From NCBI GenBank assembly GCA_010909165.1, contig MU008177.1, positions 1,107,309 to 1,171,308 of the forward strand: a stretch of DNA of 64,000 nt, in the 5' to 3' direction. This DNA comes from Anthoceros angustus. Lineage: Eukaryota; Streptophyta; Anthocerotopsida; Anthocerotales; Anthocerotaceae. A program made the translations under genes and the position numbers. Numbering within the stretch: position 1 is the first letter of the stretch; each line of letters opens with the position of its first letter. The notes under the pieces were generated by a model. That model saw nothing but the letters and a program-made list of their open reading frames with translations. It made no database searches and was not told the DNA's origin. Shown here piece by piece: positions 32,283 through 42,213 of the stretch.

Positions 32283-33794
32283 CTATCGCAGGTTGCTGAA
32301 TAGCGGGGACTGGCCCTTGTGGGAAATGAGCAGGAAGAGCATCAAAATCAGCGAGGTCAGGAATTGAGTCCTCATCATTAGAAGTGTCTGAATCTGTATC
32401 AGCATGTACACCAGAAGTAGTAGGAGAACCAGATCTAACAGCTCTTTGAAAACAACGCGGGCTAAAACAGGAGCAAAGGTAAGTGGATCAATCAATTTGT
32501 AAGCTTTTGCCTCTTCACTATACCCAATAAAAATTAAAGCTCTAGATCTATCATCTAGTTTTTGACGCTTAGCTTGTGGTATGTAGGCAAAGGCTGGAGA
32601 TCCAAAAACTCTGAGGTGAAGAATGCTCGGCTTGCGACCCCATATCATCTCGTAAGGGGTCTTCCCTTGAAGGGAGTTGGTGAGAAGACGGTTGAGTATA
32701 TATGTGGAAGTCACCAACGCTTCAGCCCAGTATTCTGGAGGTAAGCTGGCCCAGCTAAGCATGCTCCTCGTCATACCCATAAGAGTCTGATTCTTGCGCT
32801 CCGCAATACCATTTTGTTGTGGTGTGTAGGGAACGGTGAGCTGCCGAATGATGCCTCTATCCTGAAGATACTGATCAAACAGAGTGTTACAAAATTCTGT
32901 CCCATTGTCCGAACGTATACATTTGAGGTAACGACCAGTCTGCTTCTCTGCCATGGGCAACCACTCTTGGAAACAGCTGAATGTATCACTCTTTCTTGCC
33001 ATAGGATAAGTCCATGTATACCGACTGAAATCGTCGGTGATGGTCAAGTAATAAGAAGAGCCACCAATGGACTTGGTTTGCAACTTGCCAGAGATGTCAG
33101 AATGTATAAGATCAAGGACTGCAGAAGTGCGAAAACCTGAATGTGGAAAAGGCTTCTCCCGTTGTTTGGCGAGCAAGCAGGCCTCACACATCGGTAAGTC
33201 CTTGAAGCATGATGGCAAAGGCTCAGCATAGCAGGTTTCAGTGGACATCTTTATTAATGTGTTTTTGTTGACATGGCCAAGTCGGGCATGCCACAGCTTG
33301 GCTTGTTCTGTTGCAGGCAGATAGGCTGGAGTGGTTGCAGTGGCTACAGGGCTTGTGGTAGGAACCTCACATAATACGTCCAAGCGATAAAGATCGGAGT
33401 CGGGAATGCCTCGACCAATACATTGTGTAGCAGAGGCATGTCTGAAAATCTCACAGGTGGTGCTAAAGAATCGAAACTCGAGGTTGAAGTGTTGGGCGAG
33501 AAGTCTCACGGAGAGAAGATTTTTCGCCATTCCCAGTACGTAAAGAATTCCTGAGACATGCAAAACTGAGTTATCAGTCATCACAAAACGGCAAGTACCA
33601 TATCCTTTGATTGGTAGGCTCGTTGATTTCTGCTCGTCTCCAAGAAGAACTGCCTGAGTTGAGTTGTGAATCTCCTTATAGCTACTAAGGAGGCTCTTGT
33701 CCTTACAGATGTGCGCAGTGGCGCCAGAATCCAAATACCAATTGCAAGGATCACTTGATGAAGAGGAAAGGCATATGGTATAAATCTTGACCAC
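32283..33794 (-). CDS. Protease and integrase part of the inner copia polyprotein
   Basis: A long uninterrupted stretch of 503 residues. It starts with the copia protease site WYLDSGATAHICKDKSLL (Asp-Ser-Gly). The pre-integrase motif LWHARLGHVNKNTL and the CEACLLAKQ zinc Cys pair follow. The integrase core reads LDLIHSDISGKLQTKS, RSDNGTEFCN and PYTPQQNGIAERKNQT, containing the D, D and E of the catalytic triad. The C-terminal part has TPYEMIWGRKPSI and FIGYSEEAKAYKL. The frame ends by a shift before RT. Confidence 0.93.
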   Translation of the reverse strand: MVKIYTICLSSSSSDPCNWYLDSGATAHICKDKSLLSSYKEIHNSTQAVLLGDEQKSTSLPIKGYGTCRFVMTDNSVLHVSGILYVLGMAKNLLSVRLLAQHFNLEFRFFSTTCEIFRHASATQCIGRGIPDSDLYRLDVLCEVPTTSPVATATTPAYLPATEQAKLWHARLGHVNKNTLIKMSTETCYAEPLPSCFKDLPMCEACLLAKQREKPFPHSGFRTSAVLDLIHSDISGKLQTKSIGGSSYYLTITDDFSRYTWTYPMARKSDTFSCFQEWLPMAEKQTGRYLKCIRSDNGTEFCNTLFDQYLQDRGIIRQLTVPYTPQQNGIAERKNQTLMGMTRSMLSWASLPPEYWAEALVTSTYILNRLLTNSLQGKTPYEMIWGRKPSILHLRVFGSPAFAYIPQAKRQKLDDRSRALIFIGYSEEAKAYKLIDPLTFAPVLARVVFKELLDLVLLLLLVYMLIQIQTLLMMRTQFLTSLILMLFLLISHKGQSPLFSNLR

Positions 33795-33837
33795 AACTTT
33801 GCCTCCTTCAGTCGAAGATCTCTCCTTGGCAACAAAT

Positions 33838-34833
33838 TCACCTGTTTAGGACGAGGCTCGCCACCTCTTCTGCAGCCTCTCCCAAAGGCCACGTGTGTTG
33901 CAGTTGCCTACTGTGTTTCTTGTTGTTTGAAGAAGAAGCAGCAGTGGAGGTTTGGTGATTTTGTCGGCCTCTGCCTCCTCTGCCTCTCCCCCTCCCAAAA
34001 CCTCCACGATGGGTAGAGGTGTAGAGGACCCTGTCTGTCCATATCTTTCCAGAGCCACCTGAGTGATGTCGAAGTCGGCTCTGTTCCTCCTGGTAGAGGG
34101 CTGCAATAACGCTGTCCAAGGTGATAGCTGCCGGGTTGCCAGCTGCTACATTCTGACCAGCAGTAGCAAGAGGTCCATTCTGAAGTGAAACAAATGTTTG
34201 ATATGATGCAGGCAAAGTGAGTAGAAACTGTGCAACGGCATCCTCTTCAGTCAACGTAGAGTTCAATTGAGCAAGGCGGGAGCGAAGGTGACGAATTTGC
34301 TTGTGTGGGCAGCCACACTGTCACCCTCCCGCATCTTCAAACTATAGAACTCATGTATAGCTGTAGATTTGGAAAGCATTGTTTTCACAGCATATGTACC
34401 AACAAGCTGATTCCAAATGTCATGTGCCTTGGTCAGGAATTCCACATCTGGAATAAGGACTTCATCTAGTCCAGAATGAAATGGCCAATGCCCTTTCTGC
34501 TTGTGCATTCCATTTGTCGACATCACTGAAATAACAATAGCTCCAATTTGGGTAGTAGCACCGAACTGGAAATCGCCTCCGGGTGCCATCGACAACTGTC
34601 CAAACACCTCTTGCTCGTAAGGTACTTTGCATGCGAACACGCCAAATTTCAAACTTTGTCCCGTTGAATCTGTCCTTGTCCTTAACTTCAGATGTAAACG
34701 TGGGGGTTGAGGTTGATGTTGCCATGACGACTGGGCGTGCAGGAACTACAGGTGGAGAACTGTGACCTCGACCACGTCTATGAAGAATATAAGGAGAAAG
34801 GGGGAAGTGCAGGAGGTGATCTCGAGTAGACAT
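33838..34833 (-). pseudogene. gag of the inner copia
   Basis: Reading leftward: VKDKDRFNGTKFEIWRVRM, the standard start of copia gag, then WNQLVGTYAVKTMLSKSTAI, MREGDSVAAHTSKFV and NSTLTEEDAVAQFLLTLPAS, all typical of the UBN2/retrotransposon gag domain. A Gly/Arg-rich stretch (GGFGRGRGRGGRGR) follows and then a damaged zinc knuckle. Three overlapping open stretches (34462-34833, 34263-34652, 33838-34266) show at least two frameshifts. Confidence 0.85.
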
Positions 34834-35600
34834 ACATGGGATTTGGGATTCTGAGCAGGGCTATGTTAAGATTTTATTTAGTTTCGTCAGAAAACTAAAC
34901 TAGCCTGCTGACTTTCTTCCTAGGGCTTGAGAGGTTTGAAAAGACGGTTAATAACCGCCTGTGCTGTGACAGCGGAAGGTTCATGGTGGGGGTATCAGCA
35001 GAGAACAGCACATCCAAGAAAACCTCTACAACACAAAATCCCTAGGCAAAAACAGAGAAAACCAGATCAATCTGAGTGCCCCTCATCAGAGGAGCGAAGG
35101 GACTTGTTCAAGATCTGTAGCTGCCTGGTTAGTTTGTCAATCTCTGAAGTGAACCTAGTGACAATTGTGTGTATTTTACGTGCTGGAATTGGGTGTGAAA
35201 AGGATTCGACTGGATAGCATTTAATGTACCTTCTAGGTTCAGACACCGGGCTGAAAAATTGAAATGTATCCAAGAAGTACCGTGGTCTTCGCAAGGTTGT
35301 AATTTGAGCCAGGACGTCAATGATGCCGGATTGATCTGTTTGAAAATCCGCCAGTATCCAGGTTTAAAAGTAGCAAATTTTTTCGGAATCGACAAATCAC
35401 CGCCTGGTGTGCAATTTCTCAAGATCTGCTGATCACTGCTGCCTTAGATTACCAATCGTGGGGATGCTAGAGGCATGAATCATCCAAAGGGTCGAGAGAA
35501 AGCCTTGATGAAACCTCCTCTTCCACCAGCTCCAGAGTTTGATTTGTTCCTCGGCATCTTGCCTATAACATAATCACCAGCGTGAAGGTGCCCGATACCA

Positions 35601-35823
35601 TATCTAAAATATAACACCTGGATAAATGACAAGATAGTTTGACATTATGTGCATACTACAAAAGGGGACATTTAAGAAAAAAGACAAGAGAATTCGAGAG
35701 AGTAGAAAATAATATGAGAGTAAATGATAAATACTAAGAGTAAATGTATACCTAAACCCTAACTAGATAGGTTATCCCATTATGCATACCCTAGGTTACA
35801 TACATAACCAAACGTTATTCCAA
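35601..35823 (-). repeat. 5' LTR of the inner copia
   Basis: Same sequence family as 29346-29573, with the tRNA primer site directly at its inner edge (35587-35600). Confidence 0.9.
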
Positions 35824-35982
35824 TGTATTTATACTCCTCCAATAGGGCTCAGGAAGCTCCACAAGAAGCTCCTAGAAGGAGCACAAGAAGCTTCTAGTGA
35901 TTAGCTTAATAACTAATGATACTTAATCGACACCTAACTTAGACTAAGTGCATTAGTCTAGTACATTGGGCTTTAATAATTT

Positions 35983-36255
35983 TTACAACCTCCCACTTAA
36001 AGGCCAATTTACCTTCGTGGAAGAATGGACTACCTCATGCCCATCGATTGTCCGGAAGCTTGTGCAAATTGCTGTAGAGAGTCCCTTGGTAAGAATATCT
36101 CGCAGGTTCATCGGTGTGAACCTTGACAGTTGTACCCTCTTGCCATCTAACACCTCTCGATGAAGTGATGCCATCCACATGTTTAGTCTTCGCATGAAAC
36201 ACTGGATTTCTTTTGCCAATTGGATAGCACTGCTATCACAATGCAACAACGGCAC
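35983..36255 (-). pseudogene. RNase H C-terminal fragment of the outer copia
   Basis: The stretch reads LLHCDSSAIQLAKE and LSRFTPMNLRDILTKGLSTA. These are the copia RNase H landmarks (a CDN/CDS-x-A-I-x-L block, then the N-x-A-D-x-L-T-K block at the end of the polyprotein). It lies directly upstream, in - strand sense, of the LTR, as in a normal copia. The remainder of RT/RNase H is missing. Confidence 0.75.
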
Positions 36256-36354
36256 TCAACCTTGATCCCAAGTCTCCTACTAAACGCAGCAAGTGGCGCC
36301 CTTGCAAGCCTCATTTGTCGCAACATACGGCCTCTGTGGTAGATATGAATGCAT

Positions 36355-37054
36355 TTAATCGCAAGAGATCGGCATGAGATCGCCTCCAAGCACGTGAAGA
36401 CATAACTGACTCCTTTTGTCCATATCCCCGATAATCAGGCTGTGGTACTCCAACCACATATGCATCTTCACTACCAAAACATATGCACAAAGCTTTTGTA
36501 CCATCTGTGACACTTTCATAACTCCTTTTGTGACAATAGTGACACTCACATTCTTGTTACGATCACGAGATTTGCTACGAGAGAAGCTCATCCTGTTTCC
36601 CCTTCGCAGCGGACCTCCCTCTCACTATGAGGGCAATCGGAACCTTTGAAGGTTCCATATTTTTCCTGCTCACCTCCTCGCCAATGCTACCTTCTACATT
36701 TACAATGGTAAGACCACTAGCAAAGTGTAATTACTCGAGTTTAAAAGGTGTCCCAACCTCCGTAATGTGACCAATAAAACATAGCTCTCACTAACTGGGA
36801 ACGTGATACCTTGAGATGAGAGTCGGCTGAAATGGTATTGAAATCATTCGATGATCGGACATCCTCGCCCTTCCTTCATCTTCAAGTCCACCACGCTTTA
36901 ACCAATACACCCGAGAAGCCGCACTTTGCTTCTCATATGTCACATGCCACAACCAGTAACTCGTGGTCTTATCTTTCACATTGAAGTACACTGCTTTTGA
37001 CAATGTTAGCATGATAGTAGATCTAGCAAGCTCATCCGTGTCCCCGCCACTCAT
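36355..37054 (-). pseudogene. gag remnant of the outer copia, with CCHC-like segment
   Basis: Near 36.50-36.60 kb, SRSKSRDRNKNVS is followed, after a frame change, by CHYCHKRSYES, which matches the copia gag zinc knuckle preceded by its basic region. The stretch 36791-37054 is open but has no clear motif. Frames are broken. Confidence 0.55.
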
Positions 37055-37329
37055 CCCGAGTCATACTATCCGGTTTGACGCCTAACAACTTTATGGGCTT
37101 GATCCGCTTTTTCGCACTAGAACATTATACACTTGTTCTTTCCGTAACGGAAGTTAGTACCATCTAACTTCTCGATATTGAACATATAGCTTCGATGATG
37201 AAGACATCATGACTCAAAAATCGATACTGATAAAACACTCGACTCGCCTTATTAGAAAAGTCAAAGAAAAGCGGTGACGGTCCGTGTATTTTACCCGTTG
37301 ATCGCTGAAGTAATCCCGGGCCGTTCGAA

Positions 37330-38110
37330 TTTTCTCACCGCCGGCGTTGGCACCCTCAACCTGTGCTCGCGCCGTCGGCCGCGTCACGCGGCGCTGTCGA
37401 CCGCGCCACGCCCGCACGGCCACCGCCGCCTTGCAGCCGGCAGCCACGCCGCGCCCGCAGACCCCAACGGCGGCGCCGGCGCCTGCGCGCCCCGGCGGCG
37501 CGCGCCTCGCGCTGCAGCGCCTCGCACTGCAGGCGCCCCGGCAGCGCTGCAGGCCCGTGGGCTGCGCGCCGCGGGCTTGAAACTGCGCGGGTTGCGAGTC
37601 TGCGGCGCCGCGGGGCGGACGCGGCGCCGCGCGCCAGGCCCAGCGGGCTGCGGACTGCGGGCGCGGGCTCAGGCCTGCAGGCCTGCCCGCCCGGGCTGCA
37701 GCGCCCTACTGCGGCCTGCGCGCTGCGGGCGCCGCGCGCCCCAGGCGCTGGCGCGCTGGCGCTCCAAGGGCTGGCTCCGCGCGCGTCCGGCGGCCGGTCA
37801 GCGCGGCCGCGCTTCCAGCTTCCGCCGCGCTCCAGCGCCCCGCGCCAGCGCTCCAGCCCGGCTGCGCGCCCGCGCACGCACGCCCGCGCCCCGCGCCACG
37901 CGCCGCGCGCCACGCCCGCCCGCGCCGCGCGCGCTGCGGGCTCGCCCGCGTTAGGCCCGGCGCGGCGTCGTCTTTGCCCGCGCGCTGGCCAGGTCCGCAC
38001 GGCCAAGCGCGCAGCGTCCGCCGGCCTCCACGGCCAGGCTGCGGCACACACGGCTGGCCGAGGTCGCGGCCACCTCGCTCGCCCGTCCGCTCGCGCGCTG
38101 GCGTTCGCAA
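37330..38110. other. Extremely GC-rich block inside the outer copia
   Basis: About 780 bp consists almost entirely of G and C, with many GCGCGCC, CTGCAGG and CCGGC words. It lies between the primer-binding site and the gag remnant, in the leader region. Every frame on both strands is nearly free of stops because of composition, giving Ala/Arg/Pro-rich products that should not be taken as proteins. The edges to the AT-rich neighbours are sharp. Confidence 0.85.
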
Positions 38111-38204
38111 CCCTCACCGCGATCTGGATCACTGCAATTCCACGGTGCCGCCGCTAGAAAATTCTAGCATCACAACACAACCAAACCATGGCTCTGATAC
38201 CAGT

Positions 38205-38456
38205 TGAAGGATCGTGGGGCAGCCATGCTGATGGAAAGAGGAGAGGAGAGGAGGAGGCAAGTGTAGCTCTCTCACATTGAGATGAGGCTTGGAGGGTATT
38301 TATACCCTCCAATAGCTCCCTAGAGCTCCATAAGCTCCTAGGAAGGAGCACAAGAAGCTTCCTAGTGATTAGCTTAAGCTAAACTAATGATACTTAACGA
38401 CACCTAACTTAGACTAAGTGTATTAGTCTAAGTACATTGCTTTAATACCCCTTACG
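38205..38456 (-). repeat. 5' LTR of the outer copia
   Basis: This matches the split 3' LTR at 29251-29345 plus 35824-36000: TGAAGGATCGTGGGGCAGCC, CTCTCTCACATTGAGATGAG, and GACACCTAACTTAGACTAAG are shared. The primer-binding site abuts it on the inner side, two bases away. Confidence 0.9.
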
Positions 38457-38551
38457 GTTCTTAAGACAGGCTGAGGCCGCGCATCGCCCACCACCCTATT
38501 GTACCAAGAACGCCTTTTACGCAACCTAACCTGTTTTGTGTCATTTTGCAG

Positions 38552-39275
38552 CAAGTTAAAGATGTTGAAGACCTGGAAAAGCTTCCAAAAGATTTCCAGG
38601 CTTTTATATTAGAGGTCCACACATGGAAAGGGCTGGAGGATGAGCAAAGGGCACTTGCAGACATGGACATGGAGGAAGGGCTGCAAACTTTTACTATGCC
38701 CAAAACAGAGGGGTTAGTGAAGTATCAAGTGGTGCGAGATGTCGCGAAAAGAGGGTTTTCATGAGTCGGAGTACCTGGCAGTGATGGATGTCCCCCAGGG
38801 ATTCAACAAGGGGAAGTATGATATCAAACTTGAGCAGGCGCAAATGGCAAACATATTTCATCCCTTCCATGATATGACAATGTGCGACGAGATCAGAATG
38901 ATAGTAATGCATGGTGTGGAAGAGCTCCATATTGTGAGGGAGACTATGAGGAAGTGGTGTATAGGTGAAGGCATGGTCTCATTTGTTTGGGACAAAACTA
39001 ATATGCACAATGACCAAGGAGGCTTTGACACTGTGGAGTACATCACTGTAGGTTGGGGCGTGACCTGCAAGAGCAAGAGGACAAACGTGTCCATGCCCCC
39101 GAACACCTTGCAGGGCTCTTTCAATAATGGGCGAGCAGTTACTGCGCACGACGCTGTGGTAAAGAAGTTATTATATTTGTCGCTGGACAAGCTGGTTGTT
39201 TCCACGTATAAGAGGCTACTGGGTCTAATGATGAAGTTGATCAGGAACTTCTCCAAAGAACACCGTAATTTTTGA
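38552..39275 (+). CDS. Unrecognised multi-exon gene, 3' part
   Basis: This continues the gene at 26.4-29.2 kb after the TE-filled intron. The exon starts QVKDVEDLEKLPKDFQAF right after TTTTGCAG. After a frame break near 38750 it continues FHESEYLAVMDVPQGFNKGK, HDMTMCDEIRMIVMHG, MVSFVWDKTNMHNDQGG, YITVGWGVTCKSKR to a stop at 39275. It is soluble-looking and mixed in charge, with no signal peptide or membrane helix visible. I recognise no family. Confidence 0.5.
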
Positions 39276-41476
39276 AGGGGGTGAATAATCTCCATGGGGG
39301 TTTTCCGTAAATAATCTCTGAAGGGGGTTTTTTCATGGGCTCTAAAACAACGTTTATTAGTCATTCTGGAAAACATCTTCGAAAAAAGGGTGTTATCCAA
39401 TAAAGTTACTACTTTCCAACCAACAATGTTTTTGTCGAATGGTGGTCACAAACTCGAACCTATAGGATTAATGCAAAGTGGGACGTCCTGTAAGATAGGC
39501 CATTTCTGCCGGGAAGGGACGACCATAAATTCAGTTTTGGAAGGAAAATGTGGTTTAGTAAGGACACAACAAAAGCCACTGATAGGGTATTTCCAAAACA
39601 CGGTAACATCTGGAACTGGACGTACAACATTCACTTTGGGACCCCGGGACAAACCGTGATTTGAGTTTCACTCATCCCCATAGTACAATCCTTCGTCATC
39701 ACTTGGTCCAGCTTCTCTAGCATTGTTATCACTATCTTCATCGGCACTTTGACTCGCAGGTTGTATGAAGCCGCGCAACTTGCAGAGCTTATCCCTTATC
39801 GCTTTTTTGTCCACCGCATACAAAAGTTTGTGTGCGTTCAACACAAACCCATAATACAGGATGACTATTTCATTCACAAACACCTCAGATGTTTTTGTAA
39901 TGGACCTTATTCCTTTTTCCCCAGACGGACTGGATGGGTTGGCATTCTGAGACTATGTATTCCTACACATATCTCCCTTCGTATGCAGCATCGTGCCGGT
40001 CCGATACCGATGCTGGATAAGAAAGTGAGGTCGTGGTGCTAGCTTCACACACGACGCCTCCCCAATCCGTAATGGCTCGTTATGCGTGTCCATAGTGCAC
40101 CACATCGCCGTAAACATCCCTTCCTGATTTCCATTATGTCCCCATTCATCCGCGTTATTCCCACCGTTGCCTTCCGCATTTTGATATGCCCCAAGTACAT
40201 ATCACTGCGGAGGTCATCAATGCCTCATCCAACAGAGCTTCATCCGGCATTTGAAGTGATCGGGCTGTAAGATCCACTTCTTGCTCGTGAAAATCACTTC
40301 CAAGGACGCTCTAGCACTAGCCCAATGTTATTCTCCACAATGACAATAATCTTCTTCTGGTCCACCCAAAAGGCTTCCCACCACTTGTACTTTTCGGCAG
40401 TCACTAATGGACGCAAATGTTTTAAACCTTCTTGCAAATGGGCCACACCTTCCGTCGGTGATAGAATACCTGCCGTTTCCTTCTTGTCTCCCCCTCTCCC
40501 CCCCTAGCTTCACCCGCATGCACTGTAGGATGGTGCTGGAGGCGTCCGCACAACCGGCGCCTCCCAGCACCACGCGTCGATGCATGCGTGGTGGAGCTAG
40601 GTGCCGGCCACCGGCGCCTCCCCCTATGCCCTACCCATGGGCCGCCGACCGCACTCCCCTAGCACACCCCGGCCTTGGCACCGGGCGGCCGGTGGCGCCC
40701 CCACCCCTAACATGCCTGCCTACCCAAGGGCGCCACCGGCCAGGCGCCCTCCCATGGCCTCCTCATAGGTGCTTTAATAAAATAAATATTTAGCGGCTCA
40801 AAAGTTTTGTAACTTGGGATACCGTTGCCGAAAACAAAGTCTGTAATGAGCGGGATCCGGGTTTGAAAAGCGCGACTACCGACAAACCGAAGCCGCTTAC
40901 ATAATCCGTGTCGTTGTAGTAAGGGGTCCGCTCCAAGAGAATGATAGGCTCCGGTTAAGTCAACCGATTCTCACCTCAACGCTGCGGACCGCTTTCGGAC
41001 TCAAGCACGGTTACACTTTTTACGATTAACTACTCTTAACGTTCACCAACAGTTCGACGGGACAACGCGTTAAGGACTCTTCTGGGCCCGTATCCACCTC
41101 GCCTCCTTCCCTCNTTTATTTATGTCTGCTAAGGATGGGATGTGAGTTCCGTCCGGTGTGCTCACCATTCTTTGTTGGATTTCTAGCTTGTTCTCGACAA
41201 AGTCATGCTTTAGGGTTTGACGTATGTAAATATAGGTATGTGAAGTAGATATATGCGAATAAAATAGCCTATAAGTTTTTGCACCGTCTACCGTCTCTTA
41301 CGGTATCTTACGTACCCCCCTGAAGTATGCGGTACACACATATCTGACAATACACAGCAGAAACTTCTCAAACCTTATTTTTACTGAAACAATTGGCGGA
41401 ACCTAGGTCTCCTAAACCCTAGTCCAGAGCCCTTGTCGCACGGGCCTTTTACCTCGTTGCCATCGCCATCAGAGCA
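39276..41476. other. Intergenic stretch with repeats and one unplaced - strand open frame
   Basis: Near 39.28-39.34 kb the word GAAGGGGGT recurs, and it is also seen near 52.62 kb. At 39668-39883 (- strand) an open frame reads VLNAHKLLYAVDKKAIRDKL and an acidic end; I do not recognise it. 40.50-40.76 kb is GC-rich and repetitive. 40.87-41.10 kb belongs to a dispersed repeat. One base at 41114 is ambiguous (N). 41.2-41.47 kb is the presumed NHP2 promoter and 5' UTR. Confidence 0.45.
40860..41105 (+). repeat. Dispersed repeat, copy 1
   Basis: This matches 48288-48450. Shared words include GTAGTAAGG-GTCCG, CCGTGTC(A/G)TTGTAGTAAGG, and a TCTC(A/G)CCTCAACG segment followed by GACCG(C)TTTCG. The family is probably an LTR or other transposon end. 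The exact borders are unclear. Confidence 0.65.
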
Positions 41477-42213
41477 ATGGACGCTGAAGATGACAAGAAG
41501 AGCAAAGAGAAGGACAGGAGGAAGTGGGCTGCGGTTTCGGTTATCGCTAAGCCCCTGGCAGGCAAGAAGCTGAACAGAAAGACGCTGAAAGTCGTCAAAA
41601 GAGGTAGGCTCGGCAGACTGTTTATGGGCTAATTTCCAGCGGTATTGGTTGGGCTGTGCTGAATCCTGGTCTGGTGTCATTTCCGCTCTCAGCGGCGCAG
41701 GCTAAGCAGTTGAAGCGTGGAGTGAAGGAGGTATTGAAATCAGTGAGGAAGGGTCAGAAAGGGTACGATTGCCCCTGCCTTGCCGAGTTGCTCTCTGTTT
41801 TGATTGAGATTTAGGATCACACTGATTCTGGAATTGGCAGGTTATGTATCATTGCTGGGGATATTTCTCCGATTGATGTTATAACCCACGTTCCTGTCTT
41901 GTGTGAGGAAGCTGAGATCCCGTATGTATATGTTCCATCCAAGGAGGTGAGACAGTGCGAAAAATTCCCCTTGCATTCCACTCTTTGTTTTTGCGTTGGT
42001 TTTGGACTGAGCTCTCAATCGGAGGAGTGTTTTGCTGCTCAGGATTTGGGAGCGGCAGGAGCTGAAAAGACCGACCAGTTGCATGCTTGTGATACCTCCC
42101 TCTTAAAGGTACAGTCACGGAAGAAGAGAAAGTATGCTAAAGAATATGACGAAGTTGTGACTGAAGTCAAGCAGCAAAGCAGCGTTCTTCGCCTAGAGAT
42201 GGTCCGCCTCTAG
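41477..42213 (+). CDS. NHP2: NHP2, H/ACA snoRNP core protein (four exons)
   Basis: NHP2 is an L7Ae-type RNA-binding protein of the H/ACA complex, which pseudouridylates rRNA in the nucleolus. The exons I read are 41477-41603 (MDAEDDKKSKEKDRRKW, IAKPLAGKKLNRKTLKVV), 41693-41762 (AAQAKQLKRGVKEVLKSVRK), 41841-41946 (LCIIAGDISPIDVITHVPVL, EEAEIPYVYVPSKE) and 42043-42213 (DLGAAGAEK onward, stop TAG 42211-42213). All introns are GT..AG, and the phases 1, 2 and 0 join correctly. Exons 1-3 match plant NHP2 almost residue by residue. In exon 4 the residues after AEK are out of frame: the expected PTSCMLVIPPS-type stretch is present in a neighbouring frame, and the original frame returns near KEYDEVV. 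Two compensating indels, real or technical, are therefore likely. Confidence 0.92.

Larger units (their letters stand above)
29346..35823 (-). mobile_element. Inner Ty1/copia element, near full length
   Basis: The LTRs are 35601-35823 (5') and 29346-29573 (3'), about 225 bp each. The primer-binding site TGGTATCGGGCACC (35587-35600, - strand) directly abuts the 5' LTR. A purine-rich tract (GTGGGAGTGT on the - strand) abuts the 3' LTR. The flanks GGTAT (left) and TGTAT (right) are a one-mismatch 5-bp target duplication inside the outer LTR. Coding order is gag, protease, integrase, RT, RNase H, the copia order, over about 30.5-34.8 kb with a few frame breaks. The region 29.58-30.4 kb between the 3' LTR and the coding end has no copia motif. 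Confidence 0.93.
29251..38456 (-). mobile_element. Outer Ty1/copia element, internally deleted, interrupted by a second copia
   Basis: The LTRs are 38205-38456 (5' LTR, - strand) and 29251-29345 joined to 35824-about 36000 (3' LTR, split by the inner element). The flanking target duplication GTTCT is perfect (29246-29250 and 38457-38461). Next to the 5' LTR, at about 38188-38202, the - strand reads TGGTATCAGAGCCATGG, the standard initiator-Met tRNA primer site. Internally only gag-like sequence (36.4-37.05 kb), an RNase H tail (36.0-36.25 kb) and a GC-rich block (37.33-38.11 kb) are found. Protease, integrase and RT are absent, so it would need enzymes from a helper element. Confidence 0.88.
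29234..38551 (+). other. Intron of the unrecognised gene, expanded by nested copia insertions
   Basis: The donor GTGAGC is at 29234, and the acceptor TTTTGCAG ends at 38551. Joining the flanking exons keeps phase 0 (..TAFEGK | QVKDVEDLEKL..). The outer copia with one target duplication occupies 29251-38461, leaving an ancestral intron of only about 107 bases. Splice junctions are inferred from sequence only. Confidence 0.6.

Noticed and set aside
37274-38157. Large Ala/Arg/Pro-rich open frames on both strands
   Set aside because: All frames are open because the block is nearly pure GC. No motif is present.
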